Source of the DNA: Strongylocentrotus droebachiensis
Lineage: Eukaryota; Echinodermata; Echinoidea; Camarodonta; Strongylocentrotidae
Reading direction: 5' to 3'
Assembly: GCA_035222895.1 (NCBI GenBank)
Contig: JAVYIG010001822.1
Span: 62,001 to 126,000, forward strand
DNA length: 64,000 nt
In this document: positions 33,293-44,323 of the stretch, in pieces
Numbering within the stretch: the stretch's first letter is position 1
Layout of the letters: each line of letters opens with the position of its first letter
Translations under genes and position numbers: made by a program
Notes under the pieces: generated by a model
Database searches by the model: none
The model's input: only the letters and a program-made list of their open reading frames with translations
What the model was told of the DNA's origin: nothing

Positions 33293-33513
33293 CGCTGTTA
33301 CCACTCCTTATAGATCGTACTACGGTAGCACGTCTTATTGGATGTTCTAGTGCTTCCACATATTTACGTGTTTATATGGTCGATCGTATACCGTCGAGAC
33401 TCGACCGAGCGAGAGACAGACAAGTAGAATATGGGATTAACTTCTAAAGATTATTGAAATATCCAAGAGAATGGCTCTATCGCGCCTTAAAGGAGTCGGA
33501 ACCTTTCTACGAT
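33293..33513. promoter_or_regulatory. Candidate bidirectional promoter between divergent leader exons
   Basis: A minus-strand donor (GCG followed by GTAAGT, exon edge at 33293) and a plus-strand donor (CGAT followed by GTAAGT, exon edge at 33513) point away from each other across 220 bp of repeat-free DNA. A CCAAT box on the minus strand (33337-33341) lies between them. Both the minus-strand gene (start at 28224) and TAB2 (start at 44234) have an acceptor just before their ATG and need upstream leader exons, so this block could be their shared promoter. That link is inference. Confidence 0.35.
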
Positions 33514-34159
33514 GTAAGTAGTCCAAGGGAATCTACTATAATTTGAAATTTTAATGAATTAATATCTGTCGATGATTGAATTTGAGTGATGGTGGAAAAA
33601 AAATTGGGCGTTTGAATTGACTGAGTGAGTCGTGAGTTGTTTTGTGTGTGCTAGGCTAGGGCTACACTGCACAACTAGCTAGCCCAGAAGATTTCGATTG
33701 TAACCGTCTGGTAATTGGTGTGGGGAATTGTTTAATAAAACTGACATTTGGTGATACAGAATGCTAAATTTCATTATCAGGTCATTCCTATGTGCTAGCA
33801 TGCACGTGCGAGGAACTGATCAGCACACTAATTTGGCATTTTGCAACCCCACATTCATTGTCGACTAGACTCTAGAGTAGACTAGATCTAGATCTAGATA
33901 GTCGAGCAAGGCCAACTTTTTTTTTTATCATGTAGGCCTAGATCTAGGCCTAGATCTACATGTACATACTAGTAGGGGTCTATATGTGTGATGCGTTGAC
34001 CATTAACCAGACATTTCTTCGTACTACAGTACAGATTTAAGGTTTTCAGTGGAATGTTTTGAAAAGTTCGTGACATACATGTAGGCCTACAAATAAAATA
34101 CCCATGAATGAAGTCCACTGGCTTTGAATCTGTGAATCTGGCCTTTACTGCTGTAGCAG

Positions 34160-34460
34160 TAGGGGCGCTGGTCCGAGAATAAGGATCGCCCGCTTAAACG
34201 AGGATCGTCTTGGTTAACATGGACAGACACGTCCTAAAAAATAAGGATCGTCCAGATTTTTGTAGACAATTCTTATTTCCGATCCGCGCGTTGTCGATGG
34301 AAAAAACGGATTCTGCAATGATGCTCCTTTGATGCATTTCACACTTACTTTGTACAGAGACTTTCACGTTATGAACAATAAATCCTTGGGGAAGACGGAT
34401 AACCCATATTACGTGTAATCCATTTTTCGCATTGCCAACGCGCGGATCGGGACCCCTACA
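34160..34460. mobile_element. Foldback element with TAGGGGCGC/GGGACCCCTA ends
   Basis: The outer ends TAGGGGCGCTGGTCC and GATCGGGACCCCTA are loosely inverted. A longer inner inverted pair, CCGATCCGCGCGTTGTCGAT and the complement of TTGCCAACGCGCGGATCGGG, is well preserved. The words AAGGATCGTCC recur inside. Confidence 0.6.
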
Positions 34461-35207
34461 TACATGTATGCACTGTACACCCGCAGAGCGCCTGAAAAAA
34501 AAAAAAAACCCTCTAAAAATAAAAATTTAGTTCTATTAAACATTTAATATCTAGGGTGACATTTTTTGCTCACTCGCTCGCACAAATTATGATCGTACAT
34601 GTATATGTACGTGCTCGTAGGTGTGTAAGTGTTACATGACAAGTTTCAGAGTGATGCATTGGGATTGGGGTGACGCAAAATGTTTTGTTTCTGAAAAGGG
34701 TGCCGTGATCGAAAAATGGGTTGAAAAATGCTATGTACATGTACATACATGTAGTCTAGTGCCTCCATTGCCTCAAAAGTCAAAACACTGCATACTGAGC
34801 ACATACTGTACAACAACATGTTCTTTCAATGTTTTCTGTCATTTTCCTTTCTGCCAGCCAAGTCTTCCACGTTCTTATATCTTTCCATATCCAAACCTCC
34901 TTTAAAGAAATGAATGATCACGTACTGTACCTGGTTTCAAATTAAATTATTTAAATAATAATACAGCACCAAACTTTGGTAATCTTCAATAGACCAGTTG
35001 ATGAATACAATCAACATGTTAGGCCCTGGGGCCCTGTCTTATAAATAGTTGCGATTGATTCAAATAAATCTCGACTTGAAATTTATCTCAACTCCTACCT
35101 GTTATACACAGTTGCGATTTAGGGCAGTGAAATGTATTAAGATTTATGGATGCTTCTATCCCCAGACCTTAGTTAAAAATAATTGCATTAACCTGTTTTG
35201 CATGTCA

Positions 35208-35425
35208 CATGTGATGGCTCAGTGGTAGAGCAGTGGTCTCGTAACCAGGAGGTCCTGGGTTCGAAACCAAGTGGATGCACCAGTCCCCCTGGGTAAGGTA
35301 GTAATCCTTGTTACCAAGTCCCTCGGAAAGGACTTAAAGCCGTCTGTCCCCTGGTTGCTTACTTACATGTACAAGCACAAACATACTTTCTTAGCAATCA
35401 GGTACACCAAACAAACCACAAACCA
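35208..35425 (+). mobile_element. tRNA-derived SINE, copy 2
   Basis: A box GTGATGGCTCAGTGGTAGAGC and B box GGGTTCGAAACC are both intact. The body carries AAAGCCGTCTGTCCCCTGG, TGGTTGCTTACTTACATG and TTTCTTAGCAATCAGGTAC, collinear with copy 1. A TACATGTA insertion marks it as part of the TACATGTA-rich domain. It lies in the putative first intron of TAB2, in the sense orientation. Confidence 0.88.
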
Positions 35426-38334
35426 AGATGATAGTTGTTGCTTTCTCAGACAAACATTTAGCATGCTTTAGGGTTGTTGCTGGTCACCGTTGTACATTCA
35501 TTATCATTATTGCGATTTCTTTCATGTTTTTCTTTTCTTCAGAAACCCCTTTCCCCACAATATAACGAAACAAAATCACAAGTAAACAAAATAACCAAAT
35601 ACAACAGCAACAAAAGATCTCAAAGTTAACCTACATGTAGACATAACAAATATTGAACCCATTGAAGCCCTGTATTACTGCAGTTAATTAAATGCCTTTT
35701 GTGAGTAGCAACTGTCATTATAATAAGCTAAGGGGTAATTATCATTTATTAACATGAAACAGGATATGATATTCAACTCTGCGGGCATCCTTCACCTTAA
35801 CAGTCTGTTCAGGAGGAAGTACATTTTGTTCCACTTCAGAAACTGATATCTAAAACGTTGAAGGGTGCTTTCAGAATCTGGAACATGATACCGGTACACA
35901 GATTGAAAAAAATATTTGAATGGAAAACTTTATCAAAGTTTCATGTCATTAAGAATAGATACTGTACCTCTCCTTTTTTAGGGGGGGGGGGGGGGGCAAA
36001 GTCAGATTCTAATATCTCCTATAAGATTTCAGAAACCCTGATTTTGGCACAAATGAGGTTCTACAGTGTACCTAAACTGTCTCCCTCTGTTTTTTCATTT
36101 TCATTTTGTTCTTTTATTTTTATCGGTGATCTCAAACATGTTTAAAAATACTAAAATTTACGTTTGCAATATCTCTTGAACACAACTGTCACCATGTTTT
36201 AACACAAGGTGTGCTTCGAACTTGTGTTTGAGTCCTGGAAGACAAACTTTATCTACATTCATGTATATGTATGTAACGTTATACATGTAAGTACAGAGGT
36301 AATATTAAGGGTAGCCTATTATAAACAGGAAGTGTCATACAAAATACGTACATACATGTACACAAGATACTGGTACTGGCACAGTGTAAATTGTAATCTA
36401 CACTTTAATTATCCATCTATTTATCCATCTATCTATCCATCTACATGTATGTATCTACAGTATCTGTAATCTACGCTATGATTGATTATTGCAATTTACA
36501 TGTACTGTATGTATGTACCACAAATGCACAGGAACAGGAAGTACATTTTGTCCATTGTATGGTGATATGGGTGATGTGAATGATCATTTGAAGGGGAACA
36601 ACCAACCAAAATTGTTTTGCGATGTGGTTGTGGTTCTTTCAGATATTTTATCTGTAAACAAAAAGTGAACTTCCAATATTAAAAAGAAATTAATTTTAGT
36701 TGTCTGAAATCAGCCTTTCAATGATGATACCTCACTGTTTCGAGTGACAACTATGAGAAAACTCTCTTTTACATGCACTACCATCTGAGTTGGGCTGAAT
36801 TTCATTTTGATTATCAATGCAAATAAAAATAAAAAAAATATTGGATAAGATGGACAAAATGAGCTTTGAATTTAGCAAGTCTGCTTTCTACAGCTACAAG
36901 GATTAATTTCTCATTCGTGTGAGTTGTTACAGAGTGATTCAGTGTGGTGTGTCCTATACAAAATGTCTCCCCCCCCCCCTGTTTATTTCATCCAAGAGTG
37001 AAAATGTGAAAATCTCTTGGTATGACTATTTAATGTTAATGATAACAGAAAGAACAATTAGTAAATGGTTATATTTATCAAGAGGTTTTTGGATGAAATA
37101 GTGGATAAATGTTGTACATGATTGCTCGGAATCACCCTACAGTGTTCTACCCTTCAGAACCTGTACAGTACATTGCATGAAATTGCTTTGATATATCATC
37201 GTTTGTTTTGAGGCAGAACACAGAGTTAACGCTCTTTTTGCTCTGAATAAATGATGTGTAAATTTTCTTTACAAGCCATAGAATACATACATGTACAACT
37301 GTCCATACTTTTTTGGGGGGCAGGGTTCTAAGTCATTAACTTTGTCTATTGTTCTTTGAATATTCTTGTGACCTCAAAAGCAATTGGCATCACTTGTTTA
37401 TTAACATATTTGTCATTCTTTGTTTACTAACGCAGTGAATCAAAATTAGGCCAGAGTCATTAAGGGTTTTGGAGAACCCAGGTTTGACTTGAAAAATTGA
37501 TTTTTCATTTGATGATCAACAGCAATTGCAACAGATCTATGACAAATCTGCCAATAGCCAATCAAATATAAGGATTTCAGTACCTTTTTTTATTGATAAC
37601 AGTTACTAATAACAGTAGGAGTAGATCTAGCAGTTATTTTCGGATACCAGAATTGAAATGATACCCCAAATCCCAGTCCCAGTAGCGTCAATATTGTAAA
37701 AGCCTTTCTGATAAAGATTATAGCACCCAAAGCGTCCTGGTGCGGTTGAATTTTCTAAGAAATGAGCGAGGCCAGTTCATTTGTGGTTTCTTCCTTGCCA
37801 AATACATTACCCTCATCCACACTGGGTTGAATCGTAATCTAGAAACTTTTTGTGCCCATGAAAGAGGGCCTTGGTATGCAATCTTGTGTAAAACTATTTT
37901 GCAAAATTAGTACACATTGAAAGTCAAAAGGAAATTTGTGCATAATTAAGAAAAATTTGCAAGTTTTGGTTGTAACAGAATACACTGTAGAAAGTCCTAT
38001 GGAATCTTATTGAGTAAGTTTGCATGATGGAGATTCAATTCAACACTTATCCATAACATACATGTACATGTACATGTACGGAAATTTGTTTTGCTTACAT
38101 GCGTGATACAAAATAATATTCAGACAATTGATGTTTACGAGTGCATTAGTGAATATGCACTGCATGCTAATTCACAATCGGATATTGAATGAGACTTGTC
38201 GAGTTCATTACCGGTATGCGGCTCATTGAGACTTAACCAATTGCAGTGCATACATGTACATGTACATGTATATGACACTAATGTATTCTGAGCTTCAAAA
38301 CAGGAATTTTAGTTTTATAAACAAAATTGCGGGT

Positions 38335-38735
38335 CACTGGCACCTGGCACTGTCCAGGCCGACGCTTACCTGTGCCCGGCGGGGAGAGCGCCGGCATGGT
38401 GGTACCATGGGTAAAAATGTTTCCCAGCACAATCACTGTCAACTCGCCACTCAGAAACTGGGACCAAATGTCCGGATTTCTGTTTGGACTCGGAGGAAAA
38501 GCAGTCTGTCATCTTTGGTTTTAAAAACAGCATTGTTTACTATTATTATTATTAAATCGGCGCCTTCAACTGCAAATCGAAGTAAAATTGCGGGAGTTTT
38601 CGAAGACGGACCTGGGATACTTCTACCGTAGTACATGTATGTACAGTATGGTGGTGGCAAAAAAAATTTGAGTATTCGCCTGTAAGCCTGGGAGTGTACT
38701 CGAGTACCTCATTACACGGGTTATGCACAGCCTTA
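38335..38735. mobile_element. hAT-like non-autonomous element, copy 2 (left end missing)
   Basis: The body matches the element at 3181-3675, including shared blocks around GGCCGACGCTTACC, CTCAGAAACTGGGACCAAAT and AATCGGCGCCTTCAACTGCA, and the shared right end GCACAGCCTTA. The left foldback terminus is absent. This copy carries about 45 bp (near 38478-38525) lacking in copy 1, so the copies derive from different sub-lineages. It lies in the putative first intron of TAB2. Confidence 0.55.
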
Positions 38736-40399
38736 CTAGTAAAACATGTTACACATTTGAAGTAGATACTAAATTGATGCATAATTAAGGAATTTGAAGT
38801 TTCAGTTCTCGGAATGCCATGGCATGGAGGAAGTCCTTTTGCACTATGTCCCACCAAGGCCACTATTTTTAGCTTGTTCTCATTTCCGATACCACTAAAG
38901 CAACAAGTGCAAGCTGTGCAAGTGTGGAGGACATATGATTAAAGAATGTCAACTTTTCACATTTTTTATGCAACAAAATTTATGGAATGTGTAGAATTAT
39001 GAATAAGATTTTCCATTGTATTTTCATACATTTCCTCAAAATGATCAGATCGTGATCAGAAAAGCTAGAATCCTGAGCCTCATCTGTGCCAAGTTTGTTA
39101 ACGATTGTCATTGGATGGACTGTCCAGGCATTACAGCATTGATGACATTATTCTGTTAATAAAAATCCTGGCTTTGAAAAACCGCTATGGGATGTACACT
39201 TGTTATAAACTTCACAAAGAAAGTACTTGTTTTTGTCCTTAAGTTTTCGGGTTGTCCGTCCGTCCGTACGTCTGTACGTCCCGTTCTCGTGATTACCTTC
39301 AAACTCAAGACATGTTTTTAGGGTCATGAGGTCAAAGATAAAAGGGTCACACATGTATATGAAAAAAAGCTTGTAATCACGATATTCTGAGAACCTGTTG
39401 ATGGATTACAATTAAAATGAATTTGAAAAATTTGCTCTTTTTTGGTTTGTGGAATTGCTCCATGGCGAAGGCATCATTTTGACTACGCGCAGTCGAAGTT
39501 CCATCTAGTTTTCTTTTACAATGCAATACATAGAACTTATCCCTGGAAAGAAATTGTTCCAGTTTTAAATTCTTAGGTAGGATTTGCTGCTCATAGTTGT
39601 TCCATTGATGAAAAAAAAATTTGGCTTGAAACACAATACATTAGTATGAACTTCAGAATAAACAAATGTTGCCTGTTTTTCTGTCCGGAGGAAAAATATA
39701 GACCATCTGAGCCCTGAAAACTAATTGTTTGAAATGGTTTTTGGGATGTGTAAATGATCATACATGTATGATGTAAGGTTTGTTAGATCAAGTGACTGAA
39801 TGTCAACAACCACATTAATCCTGTGGCTTTTATTGAGTGTTATCTGTCTAGCTGCTACCATGCATGGACCTACAGTACATGTACACTCTCTCTACTACTG
39901 ATTTCCTAGAAACAAACCACATTGAAACCAGACAATCTATTGTATTTGTTATTTACCAAGGAGATCTAGTGTTGGGGATTTTTAAAATCATTTTTGTATA
40001 GAGGTTACATGAAATGTGCTGAGAAACTTTCCCTTTTCTGCAGACAGAGCTACGGTACTATGTACATGTACGTACAACCTATATTTCAATTACCTTATGT
40101 TTTTGACTGTGAAAAAGTACAAGGGATTGGTGAGTGATGTACAATACCTTTGGAAAAGCTCTAGAATGCCTCTTACATTCTATTTAATAATACAAAAGAA
40201 AAAAATAAGAAAAAAAATCTTTGAAAGCGAGTCTCAATTCCTATAAATTATTAAAGAACTCCCCCAAACACAGTTTTATTTTTCTCTTGTTCATGTCTAG
40301 GCAGTGTGAACAATCGATTCTTCATCTCATTTAAGCTCTCTCAGTAATCTTGAGCCTGCGCTACAGTGTATGCCTGTCCGTCTCGGTGTATAGTACAGT

Positions 40400-40535
40400 T
40401 TTAATAATAATAATAATAATAGGCAATGTACATATACATGTACATGTACATTGTATAGCGCCGTGTATCTAGAAATTCTATTCCGAGGTGCTTTTATTAT
40501 TACCCCGGCTTTAGCCTAGCTGCCATTACAGCGCT
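40400..40535. repeat. Interspersed repeat headed by (AAT)n, second type
   Basis: AATAATAATAATAATAGGCA followed by TGTATAGCGCCGTGTATCTA and TATTCCGAGGTGCTTTTATT. It has been invaded internally by a TACATGTACATGTACA run. Confidence 0.4.
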
Positions 40536-41187
40536 CCAGCATTTTAAGATCAGCTTGGACAATAGTTTTGACCGTGCTCCTCAAAACAGTGAATACATGT
40601 ACCGGTATGTATACATGAACGTAATTTCCCTAATGTATGTTCATACATGTACCTAGACGCAAGTATAATTTTTTAGGTTAAAGTTGCCATTTTCCATATT
40701 AAAAAGTGAGAATAAGACTCTGAATATTAGATATATCGAATCCTTGTTTATTCTTCTTTCCATTGATACCAACTTCAATGAGCGGGTGCCTGTTTTGTAG
40801 TTTTAAGATGATATTATATATTATATTGCTGCTTTTACTCTGTTAATTTTTCAGAAATAACAATAAAAACAGAAAAGAAAAAAAAATGAAAAAAAAATAA
40901 TTGTAGAAAATGCAGAATAACCAGACGCCTGCAGACGCATTACACATTCATATCCCGGATGGCCATGAATATGAGCTGAAGAAATATATGTACATGCTAC
41001 TGATTTCACGTGGCACTCTGACTGATATCACTAAGGGAATTTTGTCAGTCATGTGATACTGGTCATGTCCACATGACTTAGCCATGTACATGTAAAGTAC
41101 ATGTACTTGTGTAGTAGTGATCCTGTTGCTTTTGTGTTGGTAGTGAGTGCAGTCACATGTACATTACAGTGTACATATCGTCCTTGT

Positions 41188-41270
41188 TTTCACGAAGTGA
41201 CGGTAGTGAGGAAAATCGTCACGCAAAGTGAATGCAATTTTTTTTCACTACCGTCACTTCGTGAAAACAG
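41188..41270. repeat. Perfect 24-bp inverted repeat (hairpin)
   Basis: GTTTTCACGAAGTGACGGTA (continuing GTGA) is mirrored without mismatch by the complement starting TCACTACCGTCACTTCGTGA after a loop of about 33 bases. This may be a very short MITE or a structured RNA precursor if transcribed. Confidence 0.7.
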
Positions 41271-41577
41271 CGATGATATAACTAACAAGATTGGTTGGCC
41301 TCAGCTAGTGTACAGACAGTGTGGGAGTTGAAGAGGGGAATCCCCTATCGAGAGTTGAATGGTGGTATTGTATATTTCACATTTTATTGGCTTTTATAAA
41401 GGCAAGTGGGAAGTGTTTATGTACAAATGCTCTCTTGAGAACTTTAATGCTTATGGAGGTGTGATATTGAACTTGATCGGGTGTGTCTGTGGTAAGCTGC
41501 ACATTGTTGATATAGAACTTACGTGGACATGTACATGCACATACTGTATACATGTACTGTACATGTTCATGTACGTC

Positions 41578-41672
41578 TGGCCCCCGTCTATAAATAAATA
41601 GAGATGTGATTGATATCAATCTCAAAAACATCTAAGTTGCGATTAATAGCAATTGTTTATAAGACGGGGCCG
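41578..41672. mobile_element. Small inverted-repeat element GGCCCCGTCTTATAAA
   Basis: The ends TGGCCCCCGTCTATAAATAA and TTTATAAGACGGGGCC are inverted repeats. A related fragment (GGGGCCCTGTCTTATAAATA) begins near 35027 and extends to about 35115. Confidence 0.6.
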
Positions 41673-42417
41673 GGATATTTATAGTCCGTAAAATTAAATA
41701 ATTCCTTAATTTCTGGTGCCACGTCTGTATTGAAAAAAAAAATATTAATCATAGAATCTGTTTTAATATAGGCCTCTAGGCTCTAGCCAATCTTTTCTTT
41801 AATTCTAAATTGCTTTTGAAATTTGATTTGATAGCATCCACATACATGTACATGTACATGTATTTATATTTATTAATGTAATACAGTATATCTTTTCAAT
41901 AGAGTGGTTTATTCTTTACCTAATAGTTATGAATAGCAAAAAATTAATGGCAGAAATATCCAAAGTTTTTTTTTAATAGACCACGTTCAGATGTGTTGCG
42001 CAAAACCGTGACTTTTTAGAAAATGACGTAAAGTATAATAGTAATTACGCTTGATGTTTTGAGTATAAAGAGATCAGTGAATACATGCAAGTCTTTTGTT
42101 GCGCGCAGTCGCCATACATTTACACGTAAGGAAAACCTAAGAAAGACCATGGTTTACTTCATATCTTAATGAGCCATAATTGTTGTAATTTATCCAGTAC
42201 AACGACAAATAGTGCATCCACATTTCATATTTCATAGCGAAAATATTATTAGATTAAGCGATGATCATTTGTAATGAGGTACTAATATAAAAAATGTTGA
42301 CAAAATGATTTGTTACATGTACATGTATTGAAGGGCAAGGCATCTAATTATTGATCACACATTCATGCAATTATATGATAGGCCTGACACATATTGTTTG
42401 TGTTGTGTGTCCTACAA

Positions 42418-43137
42418 GGATGTTTCCATTTTATACCGTACTACTTCTTTCTGACCTACCTGACCCACTTGGATCTGACCCCCTTTTATCTGACCCCCTT
42501 TTTTCCTGTTCATTTTCTACACGGAGGCATTTTCATGAGACAGTTTTTGTGATTGGCTTTTTTTCTAGTGAATATTCGTGACATGCAAATTATTAATTGC
42601 ACAATTCACATCTTTTGGTCGTGCAAAAATATGATTAATTCCTGAAAATGACACTTTGAGCGAGAAAATTAAAAAATGAGTCAGATTTGTGATTTCTGAG
42701 GTATGCATGTCGATTTGGTAATATTGAAATGTTATGAAACGGACGTATATTTGTTCTCAGGACCATGTTTTGAGGGGATAACGGTAGATTTTCCCCCCAA
42801 GTTAAGCGAAGGTGATCGCAGCTATTATGTTACTGCACGACTGCTAGCCACAGCTGCCGTTCTGCACCCCAGGGATCGACCTGCTGGGGCCTAAATATCT
42901 GTGTCTGCATAGGAATAGGACTAGGAGTAGGAGTAGGAGCCAGACCAGGGGCTAATTTGCATAATGTCATGAATATTCACTAGCAAAAAAGCCAAGTCTC
43001 ATGAAACTGCCTCTGTGTGGAAAATGAACAGGAAAAAAGGGGGTCAGAGGGGGTCAGATCAAAGTGGGTCAGATCAAAATGGGTTAGGTAGGTCAGAAAG
43101 AAGTGGTACAATATTAATAAATGGACACATCTGTCCT
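42418..43137. mobile_element. Foldback transposon with about 170-bp arms and an exon-like ORF
   Basis: Left arm (about 42418-42600) and right arm (about 42955-43137) are inverted copies sharing CTTCTTTCTGACCTACC, a TCTGACCCCCTTTT repeat, CCTGTTCATTTTC and TAGTGAATATTC, with visible mismatches and indels. The interior of about 350 bp is not palindromic. It includes an acceptor-like TTTGTTCTCAG at about 42751-42761 followed by a coding-looking frame (GPCFEGITVDFPPKLSEG and on, to a stop at 42892-42894). No transposase is present, so the element is non-autonomous. The ORF origin is unknown. Confidence 0.7.
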
Positions 43138-44233
43138 AAAAGTATGATGATGTACATTATACATGTAGCCCTGCAATGTACATGTACATTATTCATCAAC
43201 TGACATACATGTAGTACATGAACATTGCTGACTTGTTCTAATATACATCATGTTCAAACTATTTCTGACTATGTCTTTGTGCAACCTTTACTGGCCCATA
43301 TAGTTTATGAGCATGTGATATCAAGTTTGGTCATGTGACTGTTGTTTCCCCATAATTATACTCTGTGATCAACGAGAGATCATAAGCAAAACATGTACAA
43401 TATTTATGTATGTGGAGTAAGTAAGTACACATTTACATGTATGCACTTTTATACACAAGGCCTAGTAGGGGCCTATGTACGTTGTGATGTACATGTAGCA
43501 TCACTTGCATTTATATTTTGTATTGCAGCATATGGATTCATGTACGTGTGTATTAAACTGTGTGTGTTATGTGGCCTGTGTTTATGGAGTGATTTGACAT
43601 GGGATATTGTTCATAATGGAGATTAATAACACTTTAACAGCTGTAATATAATTAGTTTAGCTGCTTTATGATGTGCTAGGATTTCCATTTGAACTGAATC
43701 TGTATTGACTATATATCACGGCAATAGTCCCTTAGAATTACCTACGGTGTGGCAAAGAATTGTTGATTTCACTGTACATAGTAAAGAATTTATAAATTCT
43801 ATCTTAATAGTGCATTGCAATTTTTTTTCTTTCTTAATGAAATAAACATATACATTTAATAATTTTATAAACTGAAGTGTATGTACGTGTACACTGTACC
43901 TGTAATTTCAATAAAAAATATTATTCAAGGAAACACAGTGAAGTAGTGTGGGAAAATATTGTCTTTCAAAATCCATTGATAAATGAGCAAGTAAGATATT
44001 GTTGCATCAAACTATCAAATTAACTTTTCTATATTGGGTGGGTGTAACTCATTCTAGGGTCCCTACTTCCTGTAGCCCAGTCATTTTCATGCCTATTTTC
44101 TTCAAAGGTATAGCAAATATTCTATTTTTTGTTATGACATACATGTAGCTTCTCACAAGTATGTATTGTATGTATGCATTTTTTCCTTTAAATCTTTAAT
44201 AAATGTTCTATTTTTCCTTTCTGACTTGTCAGT

Positions 44234-44323
44234 ATGGCTCTGGTAGAGGAAGATGTTCGACAAAGATTACGACAACGCTTCTCACATCTACCTGAACCAG
44301 TCTTTGATGAATGCCTTAGAACT
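44234..44323 (+). CDS. TAB2: TAB2 exon 1 (coding): first half of CUE domain
   Basis: Encodes residues 1-30, [20 protein letters not shown] and on to DECLRT, then GTGAGT. The acceptor TTTCTGACTTGTCAG ends one base before the T that precedes the ATG, so the 5' leader must come from a separate upstream exon. The phase-0 intron splits the CUE domain between the first two helices. Confidence 0.9.

Larger units (their letters stand above)
33514..44232 (+). other. Putative TAB2 leader intron, repeat-rich
   Basis: No coding exon supported. The DNA is unusually dense in TACATGTA, and contains the foldback at 34160-34460, SINE copy 2 (35208-35425), a G-run at 35983-35996, hAT-like copy 2 (38335-38735), the (AAT)n repeat (40400-40535), the hairpin at 41188-41270, a small inverted-repeat element at 41578-41672 and the large foldback at 42418-43137. 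Confidence 0.5.

Noticed and set aside
42703-42894. A functional host exon
   Set aside because: It lies between the inverted arms of a foldback transposon; joining it to the 33513 donor would create an immediate stop, so it is treated as cargo.
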